A stretch of DNA of 64,000 nucleotides from Alphaproteobacteria bacterium (GTDB lineage Bacteria > Myxococcota_A > UBA796 > UBA2385): the NCBI GenBank assembly GCA_020632755.1, contig JACKEY010000005.1, forward strand, positions 124,001-188,000, read 5' to 3'. Below are positions 17,123 through 25,212 of this stretch, in pieces; position 1 is the stretch's first letter, and every line of letters starts with the position of its first letter. Below the pieces are notes generated by a model, which saw nothing but the letters and a program-made list of their open reading frames with translations, was not told the origin of the DNA and ran no database searches. A program made the position numbers and the translations under genes.

Positions 17123-17647
17123 CTACTGGGCGAGGACCTTGCGGATGGTGTCCTGGACGGCGCCGTTGGTCTCGACCGCGAGGCGGTCGTCGAGGAGGGC
17201 GCGGGCCTTGGGGGAGGAGATGTCGCCGAGGGCGCGCACCGTGGCGATGCGCAGCTGCACGTCGTCGCTCTGGAGCGCGGGGGTGAGCGCGGGGAGGGCG
17301 CCGTCCTGCCAGCCGGTGGCGAGGGCCCGGACCGCCTTGCGGGCGAGGTACTTGTCGTCGCTCTGCAGGGTCTGGTCGAGGAAGCCGCGGGTCTGATCCG
17401 AGGGGAACCAGCCCAGGGCGTGCACCGCGCGGCCGCGCTTGCTGCGCGCGACGTCGGGGTCGGTGGCGATCTCGAGGAGCTCGGCGCCGGCGGCGGGGCC
17501 CAGGGCCTGCAGCTCGCTGGCGGTGGGGGTGTCTTCGACGCCGGACAGCAGGGTCATCACCGGCTCGCGCAGCTCGCCGGCGGCGGCCGGTCGGGCGGTG
17601 GCGAGGGCGAGCAGGGTGGCGGTGGCCAGGAGCAGGGAGGAGCGCAT
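17123..17647 (-). CDS. exported HEAT-repeat protein
   Basis: A 174-residue protein with a signal peptide (MRSSLLLATATLLALATARPAAAG) and three to four HEAT-like helical repeats, for example RAVHALGWFPSDQTRGFLDQTLQSDDKYLARKAVRAL followed by a similar unit ending LRIATVRALGDI. Such repeats act as binding scaffolds. ATG 17647 has GGAG at 5 nt; longer in-frame starts would bury the signal peptide. It is the first gene of a two-gene unit with the lipoprotein metalloprotease, so the two may work together on the cell surface. Confidence 0.75.
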   Translation of the reverse strand: MRSSLLLATATLLALATARPAAAGELREPVMTLLSGVEDTPTASELQALGPAAGAELLEIATDPDVARSKRGRAVHALGWFPSDQTRGFLDQTLQSDDKYLARKAVRALATGWQDGALPALTPALQSDDVQLRIATVRALGDISSPKARALLDDRLAVETNGAVQDTIRKVLAQ

Positions 17648-17800
17648 GCGATCTCCGTGGAGGAACCGGACGGGGGGGACGACCCGAGGGGGCGGCCGGC
17701 AGGCACAGGGGTAACTCGGGGGGGCACCGACCCGCGACGGGGGGCGTGACTTCCGCTGCGGCCGTGACGAAGGAAGTGTGCCCGGCAGGCGCTCCACTGC

Positions 17801-17830
17801 CCTGCGCGGACGGGGCCTGCGCGGACGGGG
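17801..17830. repeat. 15-bp tandem repeat upstream of sucA
   Basis: Two exact copies of CCTGCGCGGACGGGG (17801-17815 and 17816-17830), with the first five bases starting a third copy. They lie 61 bp before the sucA start, in the divergent region to the HEAT-repeat gene. Possibly a regulatory or slippage-prone element; no function is shown. Confidence 0.7.
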
Positions 17831-17891
17831 CCTGCAGGGCCCGGCGGGTTACCCGGCTGCTCCAGTCGCGGAGCCCCGCGGAGGAGCCGAC

Positions 17892-20744
17892 ATGAACGCC
17901 CCCGACAAGCGCCAGCCCGACGGCCTCGACAGCCTGCTCACCGGCGAGAACGCCGCCTGGGTCGATGCGCAGTACGCGCGCTGGTCCGCCGATCCCGCGT
18001 CGGTCGACCCCGAGTGGGCCGAGCTGTTCGCGTCCTGGGGCGGTGCGGGCAGCGGTGGGTTCACCCACCATCCCGCCGGCATCACGCCGAGCTTCCCGGC
18101 GCGCTCCATCTTCGGCGGCGGCGGGCGCACCAGCGCGGACCCCGACGAGATCATGGCGGTCGCAGCGCGCCAGGCCCGCATCATGATGATGGTCAACGCC
18201 TACCGGGTGCGCGGCCACACCGAAGCCGACATCGATCCCCTCGGCCGGCACATGCCCGAGCCCCACCCCGAGCTGACCCTCGGCTACTACGGCCTCTCGG
18301 AAGCCGACCTCGACCACCCCTGCTCCGGCCAGGGCGTGTTCGGCGTGCCCGAGGTGACCACCCTCCGGCACCTCATCCAGCGCATGCGCACGGCCTACTG
18401 CGGTGGGTTCGGCATCGAGTTCATGAACATCGGCGAGCCGTCGAAGAAGGCGTGGCTCCAGGAACGCATCGAGACCCTGCAGGACCACCGGGTCATGACC
18501 CGGGACGAAGCCCTCAAGGCCCTGCGGCTGATGGCCGACGCCCAGCACTTCGAGGGAATGCTCCACACGAAGTTCCCGGGCACGAAGCGCTTCTCGCTGG
18601 AAGGCGCCGAGACCCTGGTGCCCCTGCTCCACGACCTCATCGAGAGCGTGTCGGCGCGCGGCGTCACCAACATCATCATCGGCATGGCCCACCGGGGCCG
18701 CCTCAACGTGCTGGCCAACATCCTCGAGAAGCCGGTCAAGCAGATCGTCGCCGAGTTCCAGGACCAGAGCGAGACCAGCTTCGAGGGCAGCGGCGACGTG
18801 AAGTACCACCTGGGGTACACGAGCTACTACCACACGGCCGCCGGACCCCAGGTGCTGCTGGCGCTGGCCTTCAACCCGAGCCACCTCGAAGCCGTCAACC
18901 CGGTGGTCGAGGGGCGGGTCCGGGCCCGGCAGGACCGCGAAGGCGACACCGAGCACGCCCGCTACATGCCCATCCTGGTGCACGGCGACGCGGCCTTCGC
19001 GGGCCAGGGCCTGGTCTGCGAGACCCTGAACCTGTCGGACCTGCGCGGCTACCGGACCGGCGGCACCGTGCACATCGTCGTGAACAACCAGATCGGCTTC
19101 ACGACCAGCCCGGTGGACGCCCGGTCCACCCCCTACGCGACCGACGTGGCGCGGATGCTGGCGGTGCCCATCTTCCACGTCAACGGCGAAGACCCGGAAG
19201 CGGTGGCCGCCGTGGCCCAGCTGGCCTCGGACTGGCGGCAGACCTTCCACCAGGACGTCGTGATCGACATGTACTGCTACCGGAAGCACGGGCACAACGA
19301 AGGCGACGAGCCCAGCTTCACGCAGCCGCTGCTCTACGACGACATCCGCCGCCGGCCGACGCCGCTCGAGATCTACGCCAGGCGGCTGGTGCAGGCCTAC
19401 GACAGCATCGCCCAGGCCGACGTCGACGCCGTGATCCAGGACAGCCAGGAGCGCCTGGACCGCCTGCTCCAGGCGGACGCCCCCATCAAGTGGGACAGCT
19501 ACGAGGGCAACACCAGCAGCCCGATGGGCAAGCTGTGGACGCCCTTCCGCCAAGGCCACAAGCTGGCCGACGGCGCCGACACGACCTTCCCCAAGGAACG
19601 GCTCCAGGACCTGCTGGTCCGGGCGAACACCATCCCCGAGGGCTTCCAGGCGCACCGCAAGATCGAGCGCCTGATGGAACAGCGGCTGGAGATCGCCCGC
19701 GGCGAGCGGCCGGTGGACTGGGCGGTCGGCGAGCAGGCCGCCTACGCGACCCTGGTGGCGACGGGCACGCCGGTGCGCCTGTCCGGCCAGGACAGCGGGC
19801 GCGGCACCTTCTCGCACCGCCACGCCGTGCTCACCGACATCCGCAACGGGGACGAGTACGTCGGCCTGGACCGCATGCTGGGGCACCAGGCGCGGTTCCA
19901 GGTGTTCGACAGCCTGCTGTCCGAAGCCGCCGTGCTCGGCTTCGAGTTCGGCTACACGCTCGACTACCCCGACGCCCTGGTGCTCTGGGAAGCCCAGTTC
20001 GGCGACTTCGCCAACGGCGCCCAGGTCATCATCGACAACTTCATCATGGCCACCGAGCAGAAGTGGAACCGGTTCAGCGGCCTCGTGATGCTGCTCCCCC
20101 ACGGCTACGAAGGCCAGGGCCCGGAACACAGCAGCGCCCGCCTCGAGCGCTTCCTGCAGGGCTGCGCCGAAGACAACGTGATCGTCGCCAACGCCACCAC
20201 GCCGGCCAGCTTCTTCCACCTGTTGCGTCGCCAGGCGCTGATGCGCGTGCGCAAGCCGCTCATCGTGATGTCGCCCAAGTCGCTGCTGCGCCACCCGCGC
20301 TGCGTCTCGACCCTGGACGAGCTGGCCGAGGGGTCCTTCCAGCCGGTCATCCCCGACGCGGTCGTCGACCTGGCCAAGGCCCGGCGCGTCGTGTTCTGCG
20401 CGGGCAAGGTCTACTACGACCTGCTCGAGGCCCGCGAACAGCGCGGCATCGACGACGTCGCGCTGATCCGGCTCGAGCAGCTGCACCCCTTCCCGGCCGA
20501 CCAGGTCCTGGCCTTGTGCAACGCCGCCTGCAGCGGCGCCGAGGTCGTGTGGGCCCAGGAAGAGCCGCGCAACATGGGCGCCTGGCCGATGATGGACGAG
20601 TGGATGACCGACGCCCTGGGTGTCCGTCCCCGCTACGCCGGCCGGCCGGCCGCCGCCGCGCCCGCCACGGGCTCGCACAAGAAGCACAAGGCCGAACAGG
20701 CCGCCCTCATCGACGCCGCCCTCGGTGGTGGCGCCAAGGGCTGA
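17892..20744 (+). CDS. sucA: 2-oxoglutarate dehydrogenase E1 component
   Basis: A 950-residue thiamine-diphosphate enzyme that decarboxylates 2-oxoglutarate and passes the succinyl group to the E2 lipoyl domain (TCA cycle). It starts with the E1o-type N-terminal helix (LLTGENAAWVDAQYARW), then RQARIMMMVNAYRVRGHTEADIDPLG. The ThDP/Mg site is seen in HGDAAFAGQGLVCETLNL and VVNNQIGFTT; the C-terminal transketolase-like part contains EAQFGDFANGAQVIIDNFI and the segment LLPHGYEGQGPEHSSARLERFLQ typical of E1o. Length is normal. ATG 17892 follows GAGGAG. The E2 gene is next, 85 bp downstream; no E3 (lpd) gene is in the window. Confidence 0.96.
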   Translation: MNAPDKRQPDGLDSLLTGENAAWVDAQYARWSADPASVDPEWAELFASWGGAGSGGFTHHPAGITPSFPARSIFGGGGRTSADPDEIMAVAARQARIMMMVNAYRVRGHTEADIDPLGRHMPEPHPELTLGYYGLSEADLDHPCSGQGVFGVPEVTTLRHLIQRMRTAYCGGFGIEFMNIGEPSKKAWLQERIETLQDHRVMTRDEALKALRLMADAQHFEGMLHTKFPGTKRFSLEGAETLVPLLHDLIESVSARGVTNIIIGMAHRGRLNVLANILEKPVKQIVAEFQDQSETSFEGSGDVKYHLGYTSYYHTAAGPQVLLALAFNPSHLEAVNPVVEGRVRARQDREGDTEHARYMPILVHGDAAFAGQGLVCETLNLSDLRGYRTGGTVHIVVNNQIGFTTSPVDARSTPYATDVARMLAVPIFHVNGEDPEAVAAVAQLASDWRQTFHQDVVIDMYCYRKHGHNEGDEPSFTQPLLYDDIRRRPTPLEIYARRLVQAYDSIAQADVDAVIQDSQERLDRLLQADAPIKWDSYEGNTSSPMGKLWTPFRQGHKLADGADTTFPKERLQDLLVRANTIPEGFQAHRKIERLMEQRLEIARGERPVDWAVGEQAAYATLVATGTPVRLSGQDSGRGTFSHRHAVLTDIRNGDEYVGLDRMLGHQARFQVFDSLLSEAAVLGFEFGYTLDYPDALVLWEAQFGDFANGAQVIIDNFIMATEQKWNRFSGLVMLLPHGYEGQGPEHSSARLERFLQGCAEDNVIVANATTPASFFHLLRRQALMRVRKPLIVMSPKSLLRHPRCVSTLDELAEGSFQPVIPDAVVDLAKARRVVFCAGKVYYDLLEAREQRGIDDVALIRLEQLHPFPADQVLALCNAACSGAEVVWAQEEPRNMGAWPMMDEWMTDALGVRPRYAGRPAAAAPATGSHKKHKAEQAALIDAALGGGAKG

Positions 20745-20829
20745 GCAGAGTAGTAGGCCGCCTGCACCGGTCGGCCCGTCCCGCCCCCTCCGAGTCTCCC
20801 GCCTCGATCCCCCTCCGGAGTCCATCGCC

Positions 20830-22074
20830 ATGTTCGAGCTGAAGGTCCCCCAGATCGGCGAGTCCATCACCTCTGCCTTCATCGGCACCTGGCTGAAGAA
20901 GCCGGGTGACGCCGTCGCCGAGGGCGAAGCAGTGGTCGAGCTCGACTCCGACAAGGCCACCCTCGAGGTGCCGTCCCCGGTCAGCGGCGTGCTGCGCGAG
21001 CAGAAGGGCGGAGAAGGCGACGAGATCGACATCGGCGCGGTCATCGCGGTCATCGAGCAGGGCGCGGTCGCTGCCGACGGCGGCGCTACCGACTCCGCTC
21101 CGGCCCAGGCCGCCCCTGCCGCGACGACGGAAGACCCGGCCGACGACGCCGGCGCCCGCGGCGCCACCCCGTCCGACAAGGGCCCCCAGACCGGTCCCGC
21201 GGCCCGTCAGGCCGCCGCCCAGTCGGGCGTCGACATCTCCCAGGTCTCCGGCACCGGCGTGCGCGGCCGCGTGCTGTCCGGCGACGTCAAGGCTGCCGCG
21301 ACGCCTCGGACCGCCTCCAGCCCGGCCGCCGCTCCTGCCGCCACGCCCGTCGACACCGGCGCCCTGGAAGAGCGAGTGCCGATGACGCCGCTGCGGCGCA
21401 CCATCGCCCGTCGCCTGGTCGAAGCCCAGCACACGGCCGCCATGCTGACCACCTTCAACGAGGTGGACCTGCACAACGTCATGGCACTGCGCCAGCGCTA
21501 CCAGGACCGCTTCGTCAAGAAGTACGGCATCAAGCTGGGCTTCATGTCCTTCTTCGTGAAGGCCACCATCGAGGCGCTCAAGGCCTTCCCGGCCGTGAAC
21601 GCCGAGATCGACGACAGCGATCCCGATCGCCCGGCCGTCGTCTACAAGCGCTACTACAACATCGGCGTGGCGGTCAGCACCAATCGCGGCCTGATGGTGC
21701 CGGTCCTGCGCGACGCCGATCGGCTCAGCTTCGCCGAGACCGAGCTGGCGATCGGCGAGCTGGCCGGCCGCGGCCGGGACGGCAAGCTGACCCTCGACGA
21801 CTTCAAGGGCGGCACCTTCACCATCAGCAACGGCGGTGTCTTCGGCTCGCTGATGAGCACGCCCATCCTCAACCGGCCCCAGGTCGGCATCCTGGGCATG
21901 CACACCATCCAGGAACGCCCGGTCGGTGTCGACGGGCAGATCGTCCTGCGGCCGATGATGTACCTGGCCATGTCCTACGACCACCGCATCATCGACGGGC
22001 GCGAGGCCGTCAGCTTCCTCAAGCGCATCAAGGAACTGGTGGAAGACCCCGAGCGCATCCTGCTCGAGGTCTGA
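20830..22074 (+). CDS. sucB: dihydrolipoyllysine succinyltransferase (E2 of 2-oxoglutarate dehydrogenase)
   Basis: A 414-residue E2 that transfers the succinyl group from the lipoyl arm to CoA. Domains in order: one lipoyl domain (residues 1-77) with lipoyl-Lys42 in ELDSDKATLEV, an Ala/Pro-rich linker, a peripheral-subunit-binding domain near residues 120-155 (GPAARQAAAQSGVDISQVSGTGVRGRV), a second linker, and the catalytic domain with the active-site motif YDHRIIDG (His385, Asp389). The single lipoyl domain and MTPLRRTIARRLVEAQ fit the succinyltransferase type. It follows sucA in an operon. Its stop lies inside a palindrome shared with the converging next gene. Confidence 0.95.
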   Translation: MFELKVPQIGESITSAFIGTWLKKPGDAVAEGEAVVELDSDKATLEVPSPVSGVLREQKGGEGDEIDIGAVIAVIEQGAVAADGGATDSAPAQAAPAATTEDPADDAGARGATPSDKGPQTGPAARQAAAQSGVDISQVSGTGVRGRVLSGDVKAAATPRTASSPAAAPAATPVDTGALEERVPMTPLRRTIARRLVEAQHTAAMLTTFNEVDLHNVMALRQRYQDRFVKKYGIKLGFMSFFVKATIEALKAFPAVNAEIDDSDPDRPAVVYKRYYNIGVAVSTNRGLMVPVLRDADRLSFAETELAIGELAGRGRDGKLTLDDFKGGTFTISNGGVFGSLMSTPILNRPQVGILGMHTIQERPVGVDGQIVLRPMMYLAMSYDHRIIDGREAVSFLKRIKELVEDPERILLEV

Positions 22075-22089
22075 GCCCCCGGGGCTCAG
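22071..22089. terminator. palindrome containing both stop codons of convergent genes
   Basis: CTGAGCCCC-C-GGGGCTCAG is a perfect palindrome in which the TGA of sucB (22072-22074) and the TGA of the opposing hydrolase gene (22086-22088 on the minus strand) are symmetric. As RNA it can form a 7-bp stem with a 5-nt loop on either transcript. Terminator role is inferred. Confidence 0.4.
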
Positions 22090-22967
22090 CCCGCCAGGAA
22101 GGCCACCAGCCGCTCGTTGACCCGACCGGGCTGGTCGTGGTGCGGGAAGTGCCCGGCGCCGGCCAGCCGCTCCACGTGCAGATCGGTGACCTGACCCTCG
22201 AGTCCCTCGGTCAGGGCAGGGTCCAGGATCGGGTCCTGCTCGCCCCACAGGACCAGGGTCGGCAGGTCGATCCGCCGGATCCGCGACCGCACGGTCCACA
22301 GCTCGTAGCGCAGCAACGCCCGGTACCAGGCCAGGGGCCCGCGGAAGGCGCACGGAACGGGAAAGGCCGCGCGGTAGGCCCGGCGCTCGGCGTCCGTCAG
22401 CGCTCGACCGGGTCCGGCGAGCATGTGCGGCAGGATCCGCGGCCGGGCCAGCACGCGCTCCGGCAGGTCGGGCACCTGGAAGGCGAAGATGGACCAGGAC
22501 TTCCGCAGCTGGTGCCCCCGCAGGCACTCGCGCAGGTAGGGCACCGGGTGGGGAGCGTCGAGCACCACCAGCCGGCGCAGGGTCTCGGGACGCGCCATGG
22601 CCAGCGCCCAGGCCAGCACGCCGCCCCAGTCGTGCCCCACGACGTGCCAGCGACCGACGCCCAGGCTGCGCTGCAGGGCGTCCAGATCGTCAAGCAGCCG
22701 GTCGAGCCGGTAGGGCCGAACGCCCTGCGGGGCGCTCGACGCGCCGTAGCCGCGCAGGTCGGGTGCGATGCAGCGGAACCCTGCGGCCGCCAGCGCCGGC
22801 AGCTGGTGCCGCCACGAGAACCAGGCCTCGGGGAAGCCGTGCAGGAACAGCACGGGGATGCCGTCGGCCGGGCCGAGCTCGGCGACGTGCAGGTGCAGCC
22901 CCGGGCCCACCTCGACCGTGCGGTGGGTGGCGTCGGGGCACAGGTCCTGGCCGACCACCGGGGTCAC
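22086..22967 (-). CDS. alpha/beta hydrolase, epoxide hydrolase-like
   Basis: A 293-residue alpha/beta-hydrolase. The nucleophile elbow is GHDWGG with Asp113, so it belongs with epoxide hydrolases and haloalkane dehalogenases rather than Ser esterases. The oxyanion-hole motif HGFPEAWFSWRHQ (from residue 43), APDLRGYGASSAP and the cap-domain segment are all typical of epoxide hydrolases; the catalytic His is in GAGHFPHHDQP near the end. The start is GTG at 22967, though another GTG lies a few codons in. It converges on sucB with an 11-bp gap and is 19 bp downstream of the ferredoxin gene, so these two could be co-transcribed. Confidence 0.85.
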   Translation of the reverse strand: MTPVVGQDLCPDATHRTVEVGPGLHLHVAELGPADGIPVLFLHGFPEAWFSWRHQLPALAAAGFRCIAPDLRGYGASSAPQGVRPYRLDRLLDDLDALQRSLGVGRWHVVGHDWGGVLAWALAMARPETLRRLVVLDAPHPVPYLRECLRGHQLRKSWSIFAFQVPDLPERVLARPRILPHMLAGPGRALTDAERRAYRAAFPVPCAFRGPLAWYRALLRYELWTVRSRIRRIDLPTLVLWGEQDPILDPALTEGLEGQVTDLHVERLAGAGHFPHHDQPGRVNERLVAFLAG

Positions 22968-22986
22968 GGGGCCGCCGGGGAGTGGC

Positions 22987-23715
22987 TCACTCGACCTCGT
23001 GCTCCTGGTTGCCCACGAACACGCTGTCGGTGTGCACGGCCGTGCAGCAGAGCAGCCGGAAGCCGTTGGCCTGGTGCTCGGCCTCGAGCACGTACTGCTC
23101 GCCCATCTCGACCTCGCCTTCGACCAGCTTGCCGGTGCAGACCAGGCAGCCGCCGCTGCGGCAGGAGAAGGGCAGCTCGAAGCCCGCGCGCTCGGCGGCG
23201 TCGAGCACGAACTCGCCGGGCTCGCAGGGGAACTCGAGCCAGGTGTCCAGCTCCAGGTCCTGCACCCGCACCGTCAGCGCTCGATCGGTGGTCTCGAACA
23301 CGTCGCGGTGGTGCGCGTTGCGGACCGGCGCGTCGTCGGTCGCGTAGTCCGAGGCGAAGACCTCGGCGGCGGCCGACGGCGCGGGTGCGCCGGGAGGGGC
23401 GGGCGCGGGTTCCGGAGGAGGCGCGGGTTCCGGAGGAGGCGCGGGTTCCGGAGGAGGCGCGGGTTCCGGAGGAGGCGCGGGTCTCGGAGGAGGCGCGGGT
23501 TCCGGAGGAGGCGCGGGTTCCGGAGGAGGCGCGGGTCTCGGAGGAGGCGTGGGCTTCGGAGGAGGGGCCGGCTCCGGAGCAGACAGAGGCGCGGGTCTGG
23601 GAGGAGGCGCGGCAGGCGGGCGAGGCGCGGCGGCCGGGGGAGACGAGGGCGCAGGCGCTGCCGGGCGTCCGAGCGCCTGCTTGACCTTGTGCTTGAGCTT
23701 GTCGCGGAGTCCCAT
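22987..23715 (-). CDS. [2Fe-2S] ferredoxin with Pro-rich repeat spacer
   Basis: A 242-residue electron carrier. The C-terminal 100 residues are a plant-type [2Fe-2S] domain with the ligand pattern SCRSGGCLVC (C-x4-C-x2-C) and a fourth Cys in RLLCCTAV; note two adjacent Cys there. The N-terminus is a short basic amphipathic helix (GLRDKLKHKVKQALG), followed by about 90 residues dominated by Pro-Glu-Pro-Ala-Pro-Pro hexapeptides encoded by 18-bp DNA repeats. That spacer probably holds the redox domain away from an anchor point. ATG 23715 is the first start. It lies just upstream of the epoxide hydrolase-like gene; the redox partner is unknown. Confidence 0.85.
   Translation of the reverse strand: MGLRDKLKHKVKQALGRPAAPAPSSPPAAAPRPPAAPPPRPAPLSAPEPAPPPKPTPPPRPAPPPEPAPPPEPAPPPRPAPPPEPAPPPEPAPPPEPAPPPEPAPAPPGAPAPSAAAEVFASDYATDDAPVRNAHHRDVFETTDRALTVRVQDLELDTWLEFPCEPGEFVLDAAERAGFELPFSCRSGGCLVCTGKLVEGEVEMGEQYVLEAEHQANGFRLLCCTAVHTDSVFVGNQEHEVE
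23402..23563. repeat. 18-bp tandem repeat inside the ferredoxin gene
   Basis: About nine near-identical copies of an 18-bp unit (GCGGGTTCCGGAGGAGGC, some with GTCTCG or GGCTTC variants) encode repeated EPAPPP/RPAPPP hexapeptides on the minus strand. Copy number is likely variable between strains by slippage without shifting the frame. Confidence 0.9.
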
Positions 23716-23857
23716 CGCCGCCGGGTCTAACCCCGGGCGAGGGGAGTGGTGGCCGCTGACCGCGGGTCAGAAAGGCCGGCGGAGGCCTTGCCGGTGGCTG
23801 GGCCGTGTCCACGCTCTCTGCATGGGGTGTCCGCCCGGACGCCCGCTCGGAGTCGCC

Positions 23858-24565
23858 ATGCGTTTCCTGACCATCCGCGGCATCCCGATTCGCCTGCACA
23901 GCAGCTTCCTGCTGCTGGGCGCGGCGATGATCGGGTGGATCCTGTTGTCCGACGGCCTGGGGGCCGCGGCGGGCGCCCTGGCCCTCGCAGCGCTCGTCTT
24001 CGGGTCCGTCGGTCTACACGAGCTCGGCCACGCCCTGGTCGGGCGCCTGTTCGGCGTGCGCACCCGCGACATCACCCTGTACCCCTTCGGCGGCGTCGCC
24101 CGCATGCAGGCCACCGCGCTGGCGCCCTGGCCCGAGCTGGCCATCTCTGCGGCCGGCCCGGCGGTCAACCTGGTCCTGGCGGCCGTCGCCCTGGGCCTGC
24201 AGCGCCTGGGCGTGCCCCTGGCCGGCGAGCTCCTCGTCGTCAACCTCGGCATGGCCCTGTTCAACCTGCTGCCCGCCTTCCCCATGGACGGCGGCCGCGT
24301 CCTGCGCGCCGTGCTCAGCCTGGGCCGCGATCCCCTGCGCGCCACGCGCCTGTCGATGGCCGTCGGCCGCGTGTTCGGCTGGGCCTTCATCGGCCTGGCC
24401 ATCCCGCTGAGCTCCCTGTCCCTCGCCCTGGTCGGCGGCTTCCTGCTCTACGCCCTGCGCCAGGAAGGCCGCCGCCTGGACCTCATCGAGCGCGGCGCCG
24501 TCCCCGCCGCCACCTGGACCGACGGCACCCGCCGGGACCTGCCCTTCGGCCACCCCGTGCGCTGA
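23858..24565 (+). CDS. site-2-type membrane metalloprotease (M50 family)
   Basis: A 235-residue intramembrane zinc protease. The HExxH motif is HELGH at residues 54-58 inside a hydrophobic helix, and the third ligand is in NLLPAFPMDGGR; both are diagnostic for M50. Five to six membrane helices are visible. It begins MRFLTIRGIPIRLHSSFLLL, typical of the short SpoIVFB/Rv2625c-like group, but without the C-terminal CBS domains many of them carry. GGAG is 5 nt before ATG 23858. Substrates of such proteases are membrane-bound anti-sigma factors or transcription factors; none is adjacent here. Downstream lies the large repeat-rich gene-free stretch. Confidence 0.88.
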   Translation: MRFLTIRGIPIRLHSSFLLLGAAMIGWILLSDGLGAAAGALALAALVFGSVGLHELGHALVGRLFGVRTRDITLYPFGGVARMQATALAPWPELAISAAGPAVNLVLAAVALGLQRLGVPLAGELLVVNLGMALFNLLPAFPMDGGRVLRAVLSLGRDPLRATRLSMAVGRVFGWAFIGLAIPLSSLSLALVGGFLLYALRQEGRRLDLIERGAVPAATWTDGTRRDLPFGHPVR

Positions 24566-24600
24566 CCGCCTCCCGCCCACGCCCTGCACCGCGCCATTCC

Positions 24601-24659
24601 GGTGGAGCACTGCCATCCCGGTGAACCACCGCCATCCCCCGGTGAACCACCGCCCTCCC
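24601..24659. repeat. three tandem 19-21-bp units
   Basis: Units at 24601-24619, 24620-24640 and 24641-24659 share GGTGAACCACCGCCATCCC (the first diverged). A related motif, GGTCGAACCACCGCCCC, recurs at 24721-24737 and in inverted form at 25090-25105, so these copies seem to be the worn outer part of the large inverted repeat beside them. Confidence 0.6.
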
Positions 24660-24774
24660 GGACCCCCGCCCCCGGCGTCCCCACCGGCCTGCCGGCGGTC
24701 CATCACAGCCCCCGCTGTGCGGTCGAACCACCGCCCCTCCGACCTGCTCCGGGCCTGATGGCGGAGGGGTCTCC

Positions 24775-24820
24775 GTCGGAACGTTTCGGCCGCCTGGCGG
24801 CGGCCTGCAAATGTTCCGAC
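24775..24820. repeat. hairpin of the left arm
   Basis: GTCGGAAC (24775-24782) pairs with GTTCCGAC (24813-24820), TTT with AAA, and GGCCGCC (24788-24794) with GGCGGCC (24799-24805) around TGGC. The central part equals that of the right-arm hairpin, but the outer stem sequence differs with pairing kept. Confidence 0.75.
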
Positions 24821-24958
24821 TACGACCCCGTCCGCCCGGCCCTGCGCAGGTCTGCGGGGCTCCCCTTGCGCTGCAGCAGCGGCAGTCCGGGGTGGTCCGT
24901 GTCGTCCGGAGATCGAGCCCCCAGAGCCCACCGCAGGGGCGGGCGGATGGGGGCGCAG

Positions 24959-25001
24959 CCTGGACATTTGCAGGCCGCCGAAGGCGGCCGAAACGTCCAG
25001 G
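24959..25001. repeat. hairpin of the right arm
   Basis: CCTGGAC (24959-24965) pairs with GTCCAGG (24995-25001), TTT with AAA, and GGCCGCC (24973-24979) with GGCGGCC (24983-24989) around GAA. Read on the minus strand it matches the left hairpin core exactly, while the outer stem shows compensating changes. Confidence 0.75.
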
Positions 25002-25212
25002 CGTAGCCCTCTCCGCCATCAGCCCCGGAGGGGGGCGGCGGGGGCGGGGGCGGGGGCCGGCTTCGCCCGGCTCGTTCAGGCGGCTGTTGGGGCGGTGGTT
25101 CGACCGCAGGACGTCGGGGGAGGAGGTCCGGCTTCGCTCGGAGTGGTCGGGGTACCGCGGTGGCGGTGGTCCAGCGCCGGTGGATGTCGTGGAGGCAGGC
25201 GCGGGCTGGCGC

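Larger units (their letters stand above)
24711..25110. repeat. large imperfect inverted repeat filling the gene-free stretch 24566-25212
   Basis: No gene is seen between 24566 and 25212. The left arm (about 24711-24850) and right arm (about 24935-25110) are reverse-complementary over long blocks: GCGGTCGAACCACCGCCCC, CTCCGG..CTGATGGCGGAG, GTTTCGGCCGCC, GGCGGCCTGCAAATGT and CCGCCCG.CCCTGCG all occur in both arms in the same order. The centre is near 24914. Each arm carries its own hairpin, listed separately. It looks like two inverted copies of one element or one large cruciform-forming element; I cannot identify the family. Confidence 0.7.

Noticed and set aside
16995..21179. A 1394-codon minus-strand open frame
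   Set aside because: It is antisense to sucA and sucB, which have complete motifs; its translation is low-complexity and matches nothing.
23402..23563. Possible CRISPR-like array
   Set aside because: The units are contiguous 18-bp tandem copies without spacers and lie in a coding sequence for a Pro-rich stalk.
24601..24659. Possible CRISPR array or attachment site
   Set aside because: Only three adjoining degenerate units, no spacers, no cas or integrase gene nearby.
24719..24740. tRNA-like GGTCGAACCACC segment
   Set aside because: Resembles a T-arm sequence but no acceptor, D or anticodon stems can be built around it.
24711..25110. Insertion sequence or transposon
   Set aside because: Inverted arms suggest it, but there is no transposase frame inside and no flanking target duplication that I can see; kept only as an unidentified repeat.
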